The notes: generated by a model from the sequence alone, not told the origin. A stretch of DNA of 64,000 bases from Harryflintia acetispora (GCA_004340125.1 SLUK01000005.1:1-64000); one strand, 5' to 3'. Shown: positions 26,039-34,464, counted from the stretch's first letter. Translations and numbers: made by a program.

Positions 26039-26047
26039 TTAAAATAA

Positions 26048-26087
26048 AAAAGGCTTGCTCCTCCCGGGTGGGAGGAGCAAGCCTTTT
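26048..26087. terminator. Bidirectional terminator between convergent genes
   Basis: An 18-bp perfect stem with A4/T4 ends and a 4-nt loop. Confidence 0.95.
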
Positions 26088-26757
26088 ACTGTTCTTCTAT
26101 TTCCCAATAGAGCCCCCGGTGGCACTCCTCCGGAATCCAGATATTCAGGCAGTGCACCTCGCCGCAGTATCCCTTCGCGGGCTCGCGGCAATGGGCGTAT
26201 TTGAGGCTGTCGAAGGCGAAGGTGCAGCGGGCGCGCACCGCATCGCAGTCGGCTCTTGCCATGTCGGCGTCCACGCCGCTGGGCAGGTCCAAAGCATAGA
26301 CGGGCGCGCCGCAGCAGTTCATCCACTGCGCCGCCTGGCGGTCGCGCATCTCAAAGGGCGGATGGAACCCGGTCCCGTAGAGGGCGTCCACCACAAAGTC
26401 CGGCTTTGACAGCCCCTCCAGCGCCTGCGTCTCATACGCCAGGTTCAGTACCGCCACCGTCCTCGGGAGCAGGCTTAAATTGGCCGTCGCCTCCTTGGTC
26501 TGAGGCTCCCCGTCGCAGAGCAGCACCGTGACCTTCGCGCCCGCCCTCCAGAGCATCCGGGCGAGCACCAGGCCGTCGCCGCCGTTATTCCCCTTTCCCG
26601 CGAAGACCAGCGCCGTCTCCCCTTCAAAGTCGTGGTACGCCGAGAGCGCCCCGAAGGCCACGCGGCCCGCGTTCTCCATCATTTCGGAATAGGACAGCCC
26701 CGCAAGGACGGCGTTTCGTTCGATCTGCTTCATCTGTGCACTGGTGACCAGCCGCAT
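26086..26757 (-). CDS. nnrE: NAD(P)H-hydrate epimerase
   Basis: About 223 residues, the YjeF N-terminal (NnrE/AIBP) domain alone. FAGKGNNGGDGLVLARML is the glycine-rich binding loop and ALDLPSGVDAD carries the conserved Asp. It epimerises damaged (R)-NAD(P)HX so the dehydratase can repair it; the NnrD dehydratase domain, often fused, is not present here. AAAGGAGG precedes ATG 26757. Downstream of yfcE by 14 bp and probably transcribed with it. Confidence 0.9.
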   Translation of the reverse strand: MRLVTSAQMKQIERNAVLAGLSYSEMMENAGRVAFGALSAYHDFEGETALVFAGKGNNGGDGLVLARMLWRAGAKVTVLLCDGEPQTKEATANLSLLPRTVAVLNLAYETQALEGLSKPDFVVDALYGTGFHPPFEMRDRQAAQWMNCCGAPVYALDLPSGVDADMARADCDAVRARCTFAFDSLKYAHCREPAKGYCGEVHCLNIWIPEECHRGLYWEIEEQ

Positions 26758-26771
26758 ACTGCGCGCCTCCT

Positions 26772-27317
26772 TTAGCGGATGGACAGGGAGCAAAGCTCCC
26801 CACCCTCCAGGTCCTTGATGGTGAACACGCCGTCTTCATAAGTCATATAGCTGCGGGGATTGCCCTCCTTGGGCAGGGAGACCGACCCCGGATTGAGGTA
26901 GATATGACCGCCCATCTCCCGCGCGGCGAGCACGTGGGTGTGCCCGTGCAGCAGGACGTCCCCCTCCTTGAGGGGCGGGAGGTTCTGCTCATTGTAAATA
27001 TGCCCGTGGGTGGCGAACACGGTGCGCCCCTCGAGCCAGAGCAGCGCGTAGTCCGCCAGGATGGGGAACTGCAGCACCATCTGGTCCACCTCGGCGTCGC
27101 AATTGCCCCGCACGCAAAACAGCTCCTGCCTGCGGTCATTCAGCAGCCGGATGACCCCCTTCGGGTCGTACCCCTCGGGCAGGTCGTTGCGCGGCCCGTG
27201 ATAGAGCAAATCGCCCAGCAGCATAAGCCGCCCGGCGCGCTCCTTTTCATAGCGTCCCAGCAGCGCCTCGCAGCAGGGGCGGGAGCCGTGGATGTCGGAA
27301 GCGATCATCAGCTTCAT
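26772..27317 (-). CDS. yfcE: YfcE-type metallophosphoesterase
   Basis: 181 residues, calcineurin-like phosphodiesterase. The metal ligands are seen in order: SDIHGS (Asp8, His10), GDLLYHGPRN, RGNCD, THGHIYN and HGHTH. E. coli YfcE hydrolyses artificial phosphodiesters; the natural substrate is unknown. A promoter with ideal boxes lies upstream (27369-27397). The gene precedes NAD(P)HX epimerase. Confidence 0.93.
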   Translation of the reverse strand: MKLMIASDIHGSRPCCEALLGRYEKERAGRLMLLGDLLYHGPRNDLPEGYDPKGVIRLLNDRRQELFCVRGNCDAEVDQMVLQFPILADYALLWLEGRTVFATHGHIYNEQNLPPLKEGDVLLHGHTHVLAAREMGGHIYLNPGSVSLPKEGNPRSYMTYEDGVFTIKDLEGGELCSLSIR

Positions 27318-27368
27318 ATTTTTTCTTCCTTTCCCGGGAACTGCAAAAACGTCTTATCATCACCGTTT

Positions 27369-27397
27369 ATTTTAGCCCGTGCTCCCGGGAATGTCAA
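27369..27397 (-). promoter_or_regulatory. Promoter of yfcE-nnrE
   Basis: Minus strand TTGACA (27397-27392), 17 bp, TAAAAT (27374-27369), about 50 bp upstream of the yfcE start. Confidence 0.75.
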
Positions 27398-27398
27398 T

Positions 27399-27424
27399 GC
27401 GCCCGCCGCATAAGCGGCGGGCGC
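27399..27424. terminator. GC hairpin after the PepSY-protein gene
   Basis: An 11-bp perfect GC stem with a 4-nt loop, 18 bp past the stop codon. It has no T-tract, and the yfcE -35 follows at once, so it may be only a partial terminator. Confidence 0.5.
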
Positions 27425-27442
27425 AGGCAAACCAGGTTATGA

Positions 27443-28312
27443 TCAGTCGTCGTAGTAGTGGCCGTTGTGATGGCTTTGCTCCCAGGTGTGGCCGCCGTGG
27501 TAATCGTGGCCGTCCCAATCATGGTGATCGTACCAGTCATCGTCCCAATCGTCATTATACCGGTCGTCCCAATAGTCGTCGTCCCGGTCGCGGCTGTAGG
27601 AAAGCTGTTTGCCGGTGGCGGCCGAGAACTCGACATCGTACTCGTACCCGTCTTTGTACAGCTCGATCTCGTAAACGCCGTCGTCGAGGTCAAAGTCGGT
27701 GATGGTAGCGCCCGGGACAACCTTCAAAGCAAGCTCGCGCGCCTTGGCGCTGCTGATCGGCCCGCTGGAGGACGACGAGCTGCCCGAGGAGCTGGAGACG
27801 GAGCCGGTCCAGCTGGCCGGGGCCGTGCCGATCTTGATCTCCCGCTCGAGGATCGCGCCGCTGTTGGGGTTGATTTCATAGCTGCCGTAGAGGGAGTCGG
27901 TCTTAAAGCGGATCTTGTACTCCTTGAGCCCATCGTCGCTCTCGAGCAGGGTATCGACGATCTCGGCTCCCGAAATTTCATCGGTAACCAGCTTCTTGGC
28001 CTGCGCCTTGCTCAGTGAAACCTGGGCGCTGCCCTTCCCGTCGCGGTCGGTCTTGTAGGAGACGATCTTCTGGGAGGCCGTGCTGATCTTCACCTCGTGT
28101 TTCTCGCTCTTGGACTCGAGGTAGTATTCCACCTCGTAATAGCCGTCGTCGAGCTCGGTCTTCAGATAGGTGCAGCCGCTCGGAACCTGTTTTTTGGCGA
28201 GCTCCCGCGCCTGGGCGGCGGTGAAGCCCGCCGCAAAGCTGTGGACTGAAAAAGTACCGAGCAGGAGAGCCAACGCCACAGCGCTTGTCAATAATTTTTT
28301 ACCCTTCATCAT
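27443..28312 (-). CDS. Secreted PepSY-domain protein with Asp/His/Tyr-rich tail
   Basis: 289 residues. A Sec signal peptide (hydrophobic 9-25, SFAA cleavage region) is followed by three PepSY-like repeats (about 32-90, 95-160, 190-240) with the AKARELALKVVPGATI pattern, a Ser-rich linker (about 172-188) and a C-terminal tail dense in Asp, Trp, Tyr and His. PepSY domains often inhibit peptidases or sense the envelope; the tail suggests cation binding (inference). Its leader has stable stem-loops. It lies downstream of the two-component genes but has its own promoter region. Confidence 0.82.
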   Translation of the reverse strand: MMKGKKLLTSAVALALLLGTFSVHSFAAGFTAAQARELAKKQVPSGCTYLKTELDDGYYEVEYYLESKSEKHEVKISTASQKIVSYKTDRDGKGSAQVSLSKAQAKKLVTDEISGAEIVDTLLESDDGLKEYKIRFKTDSLYGSYEINPNSGAILEREIKIGTAPASWTGSVSSSSGSSSSSSGPISSAKARELALKVVPGATITDFDLDDGVYEIELYKDGYEYDVEFSAATGKQLSYSRDRDDDYWDDRYNDDWDDDWYDHHDWDGHDYHGGHTWEQSHHNGHYYDD

Positions 28313-28331
28313 GATATATACTCCTTTCCAG

Positions 28332-28354
28332 GCCTGAAAGCCTCGCTTTCAGGC
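28332..28354 (-). promoter_or_regulatory. Stem-loop in the leader of the PepSY-protein mRNA
   Basis: A 10-bp perfect inverted repeat (28332-28341 with 28345-28354) and a 3-nt loop just 5' of the ribosome-binding site. A second small hairpin (ACACC/GGGTGT, about 28359-28372) precedes it. It could affect translation or mRNA stability; function unknown. Confidence 0.4.
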
Positions 28355-28480
28355 TTGACACCTCAGGGTGTATCGTTCTCTGTGATTATAGAATACAGGG
28401 CCATGATTAAAGTAAAATTAAAAATTTTCACTTTTTCATCATTTTCTTGATTTTGTAAAAAATATTGAGACACGGCTCGT

Positions 28481-29863
28481 TCAATCCGGCTCGCACACCC
28501 CGGGATTCTCCTCCCGGCGCAGCGGCAGGGTGACGGTGAAGTCGCTCCCTTCGCCAAGCGTGCTCTGCGCCTCGACGGAGCCGCCGTGCACCTGCGCGAT
28601 CGAGCGCACGATCGACAGTCCCAGCCCGGTGCCGCCCCGCTCGGCGGTGCGCGCCGCGTCGGCGCGGTAGAAGCGGCCGAAAATTTTGGGCAGGTGCTCG
28701 GGCGCGATCCCGATCCCGGTGTCACGGACGCTCAGCAATGCATTCTCCCCCTCGGTGCGAAGGCAGAGCGTCACGCTGCCGCCCGGGCGGTTGTAGCGGA
28801 TGGCGTTGCTCAGCAGGTTGGTGACCAGCCGCATGAGCAGGGTCTGGTCGGCGGTGAGCGCCACCTGCCCCTCGATTTCCTGATGAAGGGTCAATCCCTC
28901 CTGCTTGGCCGAGGGCTCCAACTCCTCGCAGACGACGGCGCACAGCTCGCCGAGGTCCACCTCCTCGAACTCGGGCTGCAGCCGCCCGTTGTCCGCGCGC
29001 GCCAGCAGCAGGAGCCTCGCGATCAGCGAGTTCATCCGTTTGGCCTGGCGCAGGATCACCCGCACGCTCTCGCGCAGCTCGGACGCGCTCTTTTCGTCCT
29101 CCAGCGCGTATTCGCACTGGGAAAGGATGATCGCCGCCGGGGTGCGCAGCTCATGCGAGGCGTCCGAGGTGAAGCGCTTCTCGTCCTCGAACGAGGTCTG
29201 CAGGCGGTCGAACATCTCATCGAAGGTTCCCCCGAGCCTTGCAATCTCGTCCTTCGCGCCGCTGCCGCCGATCCGGCGGCTGAGGTCGTTCCCCCCGCTG
29301 ATCGAGCGCACCGTGCCGATCATATGCTCGATGGGCAGGAAGGCGCGCTTGGTGATCAGGTACCCGCCGCCCGCCGCGATCAGCAGCAGGAAGGGGCTGG
29401 CGATCAGCGCCAGAAGCAGCATGGTGCCCAGAGGGCCTGAAAAGCCGGTGTCCGGCGTGACCCCGCGGATCCAGAGGCTGACCCCGTCAATCTGGGTATA
29501 ACGATCATAAACGAGCCAGCGCTCGCCGCCGTCCTGGGAGGATTTGAGCACCCCGTCCTCGAGCAGGGCGTTGACCTTCGGCCCGCTGCCCGAACGGGGC
29601 GCCAGCCGCCGGCCCTGGTCGTCATAGAGAAAGACCGAGACCCCGTCGGCGTAAAACCCGATCTCGCGCTCATCGAGCTCGCCGCGCTCAAAATGAACCT
29701 GCCCGGCGGCGGCCTCCACCACCCGGGAGAGGGACTCCCCCGCGCGCTCGTAGAGCACCCGGCTGGAGAAATAGAACAAATCCCCCAGGAGCACCACAAT
29801 CAGCAGAAAGACCAGCGCGGTGTACCACAGGGTAACCTTGGCCTTGATCGACAGCTTCTTCAT
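28481..29863 (-). CDS. Sensor histidine kinase
   Basis: 460 residues. Two membrane helices (about 11-31 and 146-170) flank a 115-residue extracellular sensor; HAMP follows (about 171-225), then HisKA with the phosphorylated His237 in SDASHELRTP, and HATPase with NLLSNAIRYN, DTGIGI and GGTGLGLSI. It is the CusS/BaeS/ArlS-like architecture. Its start overlaps the stop of the response regulator gene by 4 bp. The stimulus is unknown; flanking genes encode acidic secreted proteins, so cations or envelope stress are candidates. Confidence 0.93.
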   Translation of the reverse strand: MKKLSIKAKVTLWYTALVFLLIVVLLGDLFYFSSRVLYERAGESLSRVVEAAAGQVHFERGELDEREIGFYADGVSVFLYDDQGRRLAPRSGSGPKVNALLEDGVLKSSQDGGERWLVYDRYTQIDGVSLWIRGVTPDTGFSGPLGTMLLLALIASPFLLLIAAGGGYLITKRAFLPIEHMIGTVRSISGGNDLSRRIGGSGAKDEIARLGGTFDEMFDRLQTSFEDEKRFTSDASHELRTPAAIILSQCEYALEDEKSASELRESVRVILRQAKRMNSLIARLLLLARADNGRLQPEFEEVDLGELCAVVCEELEPSAKQEGLTLHQEIEGQVALTADQTLLMRLVTNLLSNAIRYNRPGGSVTLCLRTEGENALLSVRDTGIGIAPEHLPKIFGRFYRADAARTAERGGTGLGLSIVRSIAQVHGGSVEAQSTLGEGSDFTVTLPLRREENPGVCEPD

Positions 29864-30534
29864 ACTTCCTCCCGGATAACATAGCCGCTGCCGCGCACCG
29901 TATGGATCAGCTTCTTTTCAAACGGGTCGTCGAGCTTGCGGCGCAGATAGCGCATGTAGACGTCCACCACGTTGCTGCCGCCCTCAAAGTCGTAGTTCCA
30001 GACATGCTCCTCGATCCGCTCGCGGGAGAGCACCACCCCGCGGTTGAGCAGCATGTATTCCAGGATCGCGTATTCCTTGGCCGAGAGCTTGATCTCCTTC
30101 CCCGCGCGGGTGACCCGGTGAGCGGCAAGGTCCATGCAAAGGTCCCCGAGCGCGAGTTCGTTTGCAGCCTCGCCCGTGCCCCTGCGCAGCAGCACCCGCA
30201 CCCGCGCCAGGAGCTCCTCGAACGCAAAGGGCTTGGTCAGGTAATCGTCCGCCCCGCCGTCCAGGCCCTGCACCCGGTCCTCTATGCTGTCCCGCGCCGT
30301 GAGCAGCAGCACCGGCGTGCGGTTCCCCTGCCCCCGCAGCCGGCGCAGGACGCTCAGCCCGTCCATCTTGGGCAGCATGATGTCCAGCAGGATCAAATCG
30401 TACTGCGCGCTCTCGGCATAGTCCAGCGCCTCCTGCCCGTCGGTGCAGCGGTCCACGCTGTAGCCCTGCGCTTCGAGGCGCTTGGCGGTCACATCGAGCA
30501 GGTCGCGCTCGTCCTCCACGGCCAATATCCGCAT
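29860..30534 (-). CDS. OmpR/PhoB-family response regulator
   Basis: 224 residues: receiver domain with Asp8/Asp9-type acidic pocket (VEDERD), phospho-acceptor Asp51 (LLDIMLPKMDG), Thr in LLTARD and Lys in YLTKPF, then a winged-helix domain ending YMRYLRRKLDDPFEKKLIHTVRGSGYVI. AAGGAGG precedes the ATG. Co-transcribed with the kinase. Probable targets are the divergent lipoprotein gene and the PepSY gene. Confidence 0.95.
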   Translation of the reverse strand: MRILAVEDERDLLDVTAKRLEAQGYSVDRCTDGQEALDYAESAQYDLILLDIMLPKMDGLSVLRRLRGQGNRTPVLLLTARDSIEDRVQGLDGGADDYLTKPFAFEELLARVRVLLRRGTGEAANELALGDLCMDLAAHRVTRAGKEIKLSAKEYAILEYMLLNRGVVLSRERIEEHVWNYDFEGGSNVVDVYMRYLRRKLDDPFEKKLIHTVRGSGYVIREEV

Positions 30535-30642
30535 GGCTCTCCCCTCCTTGATTGACGTTATGAATACTTTATCGCAAACAGATTAAAGCAAGATGAAGAC
30601 ACCATTATTGTACAGGTAAGCGCCAAGTTTTACAAATTTAAT

Positions 30643-30672
30643 TTGATTTTCATCTGCCTGTGGTATTATAGT
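30643..30672 (+). promoter_or_regulatory. Promoter of the lipoprotein gene
   Basis: TTGATT (30643-30648), 18 bp, TATAGT (30667-30672); the start codon is about 30 bp further. The AT-rich stretch before it is a likely response-regulator site. Confidence 0.55.
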
Positions 30673-30704
30673 ATAAATAAACCTATTTTTAAAGGAGTAT
30701 GACC

Positions 30705-31487
30705 ATGTATTCCCGTTACCGTTTCCCCGCCCTGTTTCTGGCCTGCTGCCTGCTGTTTTCTGCCTGCGCCAGGCAGAACGCCGTCAAGAGCCAGCCGATC
30801 TCGGATGAAATAGCGCCCAGGCGCGCCCAGGTGAGCAGCAGTTCGCTGCCCAGCGAGGATGCCGCCCCGCAGGAGGATGTCATCCCGCAGGAGAGCGCCG
30901 CCTCACAGGCGGAGGTTTCCTCCTCCCAGCAGGAGGGCACGTCCTCTGTCCAAGCGAGCGGCGAGGAGCTGCTTGCACAGTACTACAGCGTCAAGGCGCA
31001 GGAGGAAGCGCTGGAGATCGACATCGAAAACCTCGAAGCGGCACTGCGCACCGGTAAGCTCGGCGACAGCGAATTCCAGCAGAAGCTGGCCGAATATGAG
31101 CGGCAGGAGGACGCGCTCGACGCGCGCAAGGATGCGCTGGAAGCGCAGATCGGCCCCTTTGCGCCCTATTTCTCCTTCACCCTGCCGCAGGACCGGGAGG
31201 GGCTGCTCTCGCTGCTCGATGAGCTCGAGCGGCAGGACGACGAACTCGATGGCCGCAAGGATGCGCTGGAGGACGGCTATCGCAGCGGCGCCACCAGCCG
31301 CGAGGACTTTTTAAAGGAATATGCCCTGCTCGAACGGGAGGACGACTTCATCGGCGAGCGGCAGGACGCGGCCGAGCGCGCGCTGGCTGCGCTGCCCGCC
31401 CTGAGCGGGCACGGCTCGCACAGCAGCACCCACCATGCCGAATACGACGATTGGGACGACGACGGTGATGACGATGACGACGACTGA
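30705..31487 (+). CDS. Putative lipoprotein with coiled-coil repeats and poly-Asp tail
   Basis: About 260 residues. Signal peptide with lipobox LFSAC (Cys about residue 21), a Ser/Gln/Glu-rich linker to about 90, then three related helical blocks built on RQEDALDARKDALE / RQDDELDGRKDALE / REDDFIGERQDAAE, and a tail with His then about ten Asp. ATG 30705 has the proper 7-nt spacing from AAAGGAG. Divergent from the two-component genes, and its tail resembles that of the PepSY protein on their other side. No known family assigned. Confidence 0.75.
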   Translation: MYSRYRFPALFLACCLLFSACARQNAVKSQPISDEIAPRRAQVSSSSLPSEDAAPQEDVIPQESAASQAEVSSSQQEGTSSVQASGEELLAQYYSVKAQEEALEIDIENLEAALRTGKLGDSEFQQKLAEYERQEDALDARKDALEAQIGPFAPYFSFTLPQDREGLLSLLDELERQDDELDGRKDALEDGYRSGATSREDFLKEYALLEREDDFIGERQDAAERALAALPALSGHGSHSSTHHAEYDDWDDDGDDDDDD

Positions 31488-31986
31488 TCCCGGGGACCCG
31501 GTACATGCCAAAGCCCTGTCGGCGCTCGAGGCGCTAGGGATTGAATACGAATGCCTGCCGCACCCGGCGGTGTACACCATCGAGGAGATGGCGGCGCTGC
31601 GCCTGCCTCACAGCGAAGCGATCGCCAAAAACCTGTTCCTGCAGGACGATAAAAAACAAAACTTCTATCTCGTGACCCTGCGCGGCGAGCGGCGCGCCAA
31701 CCTGCGCCGGCTGCAGCAAGACCTCGGGAGCCGCAAGCTGAGCTTCGCCGGCGAGGAGACCCTCTCGCGGGTCCTGGGCCTCTCCAAGGGCGCGGTCACC
31801 CCGCTGGGGATCCTCAACGACGAAGAACGGCAGGTGCGGGCCGTCTTCGACCGCAGCTACGGGGATAAGGACCTGATCGGAGTCCACCCGCTGCAGAACA
31901 CCGCGACGGTGTTTTTGAAAATGGGGGACCTCGCCCGCCTGGTGCGCGCACACGGCAATCCGCTGACTTTTCTGGATTTCGTATAA
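31468..31986 (+). CDS. YbaK/ProX-type aminoacyl-tRNA deacylase
   Basis: About 172 residues of the YbaK/PrdX trans-editing family (EALGIEYECLPHPAVYTIEEMAAL; KNLFLQDDKKQNFYLVTL with the conserved Lys; GVHPLQNTATVFL). These hydrolyse mischarged tRNA, for example Ala-tRNA-Pro. The frame overlaps the poly-Asp end of the lipoprotein gene; there is no separate ribosome-binding site, so coupling with the upstream gene is likely and the exact start (ATG 31468 or 31474) is uncertain. Confidence 0.87.
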   Translation: MTMTTTDPGDPVHAKALSALEALGIEYECLPHPAVYTIEEMAALRLPHSEAIAKNLFLQDDKKQNFYLVTLRGERRANLRRLQQDLGSRKLSFAGEETLSRVLGLSKGAVTPLGILNDEERQVRAVFDRSYGDKDLIGVHPLQNTATVFLKMGDLARLVRAHGNPLTFLDFV

Positions 31987-31990
31987 AGGC

Positions 31991-32026
31991 CCTGCCCGGC
32001 CGCTGCATGCGGCCGGGCAGGTTTTT
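31991..32026 (+). terminator. Terminator after the deacylase gene
   Basis: A 13-bp perfect GC stem (31991-32003/32009-32021), 5-nt loop, then TTTTT. Confidence 0.93.
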
Positions 32027-32033
32027 CCATCCG

Positions 32034-32594
32034 TTATTCCAGCTCCTCCAGCAGCGTTTGAAGCCCCGCGCGGTAGGAGTTGTCGGTGGAGTTGTCAATG
32101 ATCCGCAGCCCCTCGAGCGCGGGCGGCTCGAAGCTGCGGCTGGCGACGTATTCCTCCCAGTTCCGCAGCTTCCAGGTGTCCCGCTCGGAGCCCCGCGCTA
32201 TCATGCGCTGGTGGCAGACCTCGATGTCGGTATGCACCCAGACCACCGTCAGCTTCGCCCTCTTCCCGGCCAAGGTTTCGCGCAGCCGGCGCAGGTACTC
32301 CTCATCCCGCAGCTCGCGGTTAAAGGGGGCGTTGACCAGCACATGGGAGCTGTAGTCCAGCGCTTCGAGGGCGATCGCCATGATCGCCTCGTATTCATAG
32401 TCCCGCACATTGCGCTCAAAAAAATCCGAGCTGCGGTCGAACGGCTCCCCCGCCACCTCAAAAATCCGCCTGGAGAGCACGATCACGCTGTCCTTATCCA
32501 GATAGACGCATTCCCCCAGCGCCTCGGCCAGCTTTTTGGCGATGAAGGTCTTTCCGCTGGCCGGGGGCGAGGTGATCAAGATCAAATGTTTCAT
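32034..32594 (-). CDS. P-loop kinase-like ATP-binding protein
   Basis: 186 residues, P-loop NTPase of the small-molecule kinase/zeta-toxin-like type: Walker A SPPASGKTFIAKKLA (about 9-23), DKDSVIVLSR after strand 2, LVNAPF as Walker-B-like strand, VWVHTD and a lid-like RMIARGSERDTWK. The phosphate acceptor is unknown; no antitoxin partner is next to it, so a housekeeping or salvage kinase is more likely than a toxin. ATG 32594 follows GGGAGG; the open frame to 32726 upstream is not supported. Confidence 0.75.
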   Translation of the reverse strand: MKHLILITSPPASGKTFIAKKLAEALGECVYLDKDSVIVLSRRIFEVAGEPFDRSSDFFERNVRDYEYEAIMAIALEALDYSSHVLVNAPFNRELRDEEYLRRLRETLAGKRAKLTVVWVHTDIEVCHQRMIARGSERDTWKLRNWEEYVASRSFEPPALEGLRIIDNSTDNSYRAGLQTLLEELE

Positions 32595-32698
32595 AAACGG
32601 TTCCTCCCAAGGGCAGTCCAATCGGATTTTTATGATGAGTGCCGCTTTTGTCAAGCCCTTTATCCTCATTTTTCCTCCAGGGACGGGGAATATGTAAA

Positions 32699-32721
32699 AG
32701 CCCCCGGAAAAACCGGGGGCT
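32699..32721 (-). terminator. Terminator of hsp20
   Basis: A 9-bp GC-rich stem with 5-nt loop and TTTT following on the minus strand, 10 bp after the hsp20 stop. Confidence 0.85.
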
Positions 32722-32731
32722 CGCATTTTGA

Positions 32732-33157
32732 TTACCGGATTTCGATTTTGCGGGTATCGGGTTTCGCCTCGCCGCGCTTGGGCATCTTGAGCTCCAGCAC
32801 GCCGTTTTCATAGCTCGCTGTGATCTCGTCGACCTTGACCCCCGACACGTCGAAGCTCCGGGAGAAGCCGCCGTAGCTGCGCTCGCGGCAGACGTAGTTG
32901 TCCTTCTCCTCCTTCTTCTCCTCGCTGTGCTGCGCACGCAGGGTGAGGTAATCGCCGTTAATGTCTATGCTGATGTCCTCTTTCTTAAAGCCCGGCAGCT
33001 CGGCCTGGACCAGGAAATGGTCGCCCCTGTCGAGCACGTCGGTCTTGCACTGGCTCAGCGTGCGCCCCGCGCTCCCCCAAAAGTCGTCGTTAAGGGCGGT
33101 GGAAAGCGCATCAAAAAGGTTTTTCTCTCTGCGGGCGAAAGGCATTAAATCGAACAT
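32732..33157 (-). CDS. Hsp20/alpha-crystallin small heat-shock protein
   Basis: About 141 residues. The alpha-crystallin domain runs from about residue 40 (TDVLDRGDHFLVQAELPGFKKEDISIDI) to the conserved ENGVLELKMPKR and ends in a short IEIR (I-x-I) oligomerisation tail. ATP-independent holdase in the cytosol. ATG 33157 follows AAGGAGG. A perfect CIRCE lies about 165 bp upstream, so it should be co-regulated with htpG by HrcA. Confidence 0.95.
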   Translation of the reverse strand: MFDLMPFARREKNLFDALSTALNDDFWGSAGRTLSQCKTDVLDRGDHFLVQAELPGFKKEDISIDINGDYLTLRAQHSEEKKEEKDNYVCRERSYGGFSRSFDVSGVKVDEITASYENGVLELKMPKRGEAKPDTRKIEIR

Positions 33158-33322
33158 ACAAAAAACCTCCTTCAATCAATTGGTTTGTGTTGGTGAATGG
33201 TTTGCGTAAACATTCGCGGCGCGGGCCCTCTTTTGGGGAGCCGCTCTCTTTTCTGTTTACGTCCTTATTGTACGAAAGGATTTTTAAGAAAAATCATACT
33301 ATTTATGAATAAACCTTTAATT

Positions 33323-33349
33323 TTAGCACTCTAGTGTTAAGAGTGCTAA
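33323..33349 (-). promoter_or_regulatory. CIRCE operator upstream of hsp20
   Basis: TTAGCACTC, nine bases, GAGTGCTAA: the second perfect CIRCE of the window. It is unusually far (about 165 bp) from the start codon. The exact promoter is unclear: a TAAAAT at its downstream edge could be the -10. Confidence 0.93.
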
Positions 33350-33388
33350 AATTTCCTTTCAAACCTCTTGATGATCGGGTTTTGCGTT

Positions 33389-34327
33389 TTATTCCTGTCC
33401 GATAAATTCCCGGATCAGGGAGTAGCGCGGCACCAGCCGGCTGTCGATCGGAAAGAAGGTTTCCTCGTCCTTGATCAGCCGCCTCACCGTGGCGTTCCAG
33501 GGGGAATCTCCCTGCGCGCCGTCCAGAATCTCCAGCAGCTTTTCGCGGTAAAGGAAGGGTTCGTAAAAATGGGTGGAGTTGATGTGCAGGTCGGCCCGCT
33601 CCCGGAAGGGATGGATGTACAGCTCCTCCCCTTTGAGCACATAGTCCCACATGCGCAGCGTCTCCATCACCGGGGTGGCCCTGAAGTGGAAGTCCCGCAC
33701 GATCCGGCGCATCAGGCGCAAATCCCGCGCGGCGAGGCGCACGTTGCCCGCCCCGTCGAGAAAATCGCTGTGCACGCTGATGTAGACCTGCAGGCAGGGC
33801 CGCCCGTGCAGCGCGCCCGAAATCAGCGGGTTGAGCGCGTGGATCCCCTCCACGACGACATAGGTGTGCTCGTCGTAGAGCAGCTCCTTGCGGGTATCCA
33901 GCCGCCGTTTGACCGAAAAGTCATAGATCGGGAAGCCGGCGCGTCCCTCGCGCAACAGCTGCTCCATGCATTCGGCGAAGCAGGCGATATCCAGCCCCTC
34001 GACGCTCTCGCAGTTGCGCGAGCCATCCTCCCAGAGCGGCAGCTCATCCAGGGATTTATAGAAATTGTCCAGGGAAATGCGGTTGACCCGGCTGCCCCGG
34101 TTTTTGAGCTCGGCGGCGATCATCTTGGCGGTGGTGGTCTTCCCCGAGGAGGAGGGGCCGGTCAGCAGCAGCACCTTGGCCTCCCTGCTCTCAAGCTCCC
34201 GGCAGACCGAAAGGATTTTTTCGCGGTACTTCCCCTCCGCAAAATTCATCGCCTTCTGCGGCGTCTCGCGCAGGGCGTGCGCGGTCTCGGGGATCGATAT
34301 TTGCTCCATGCGATGGGTATATCTCAT
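33389..34327 (-). CDS. Uridine-kinase-like nucleoside kinase (PRK/UK family)
   Basis: 312 residues. Walker A LLTGPSSSGKTTTAKMIA (about 54-71), then SLDNFYKSLDELPLW, FDFAS-like PIYDFSVKRR, and VVVEGIHALNP as Walker B. This matches the group of uridine kinase-like proteins with an N-terminal extension common in Clostridia. It phosphorylates uridine/cytidine or a related nucleoside, in salvage. AGGAG precedes the ATG. CIRCE lies between its end and hsp20 but acts on hsp20; this gene ends convergently to nothing and is transcribed in the same direction. Confidence 0.85.
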   Translation of the reverse strand: MRYTHRMEQISIPETAHALRETPQKAMNFAEGKYREKILSVCRELESREAKVLLLTGPSSSGKTTTAKMIAAELKNRGSRVNRISLDNFYKSLDELPLWEDGSRNCESVEGLDIACFAECMEQLLREGRAGFPIYDFSVKRRLDTRKELLYDEHTYVVVEGIHALNPLISGALHGRPCLQVYISVHSDFLDGAGNVRLAARDLRLMRRIVRDFHFRATPVMETLRMWDYVLKGEELYIHPFRERADLHINSTHFYEPFLYREKLLEILDGAQGDSPWNATVRRLIKDEETFFPIDSRLVPRYSLIREFIGQE

Positions 34328-34435
34328 AGTTCGTCTCCTATAGCTCCAAAATCGGCAATACCCTTAGTTTGCCAACTGTTACCGCTATCATACCGCATTG
34401 CCGCCCTCCCTGCAAGGGCCGCCCAACAGAAAAGC

Positions 34436-34464
34436 GCAGGCCGCTGGTCCATCCAGCGGCCTGC
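34436..34464 (-). terminator. Terminator of the sufCB operon
   Basis: A 12-bp perfect stem (34436-34447 with 34453-34464), then CTTTTC on the minus strand. Confidence 0.8.
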
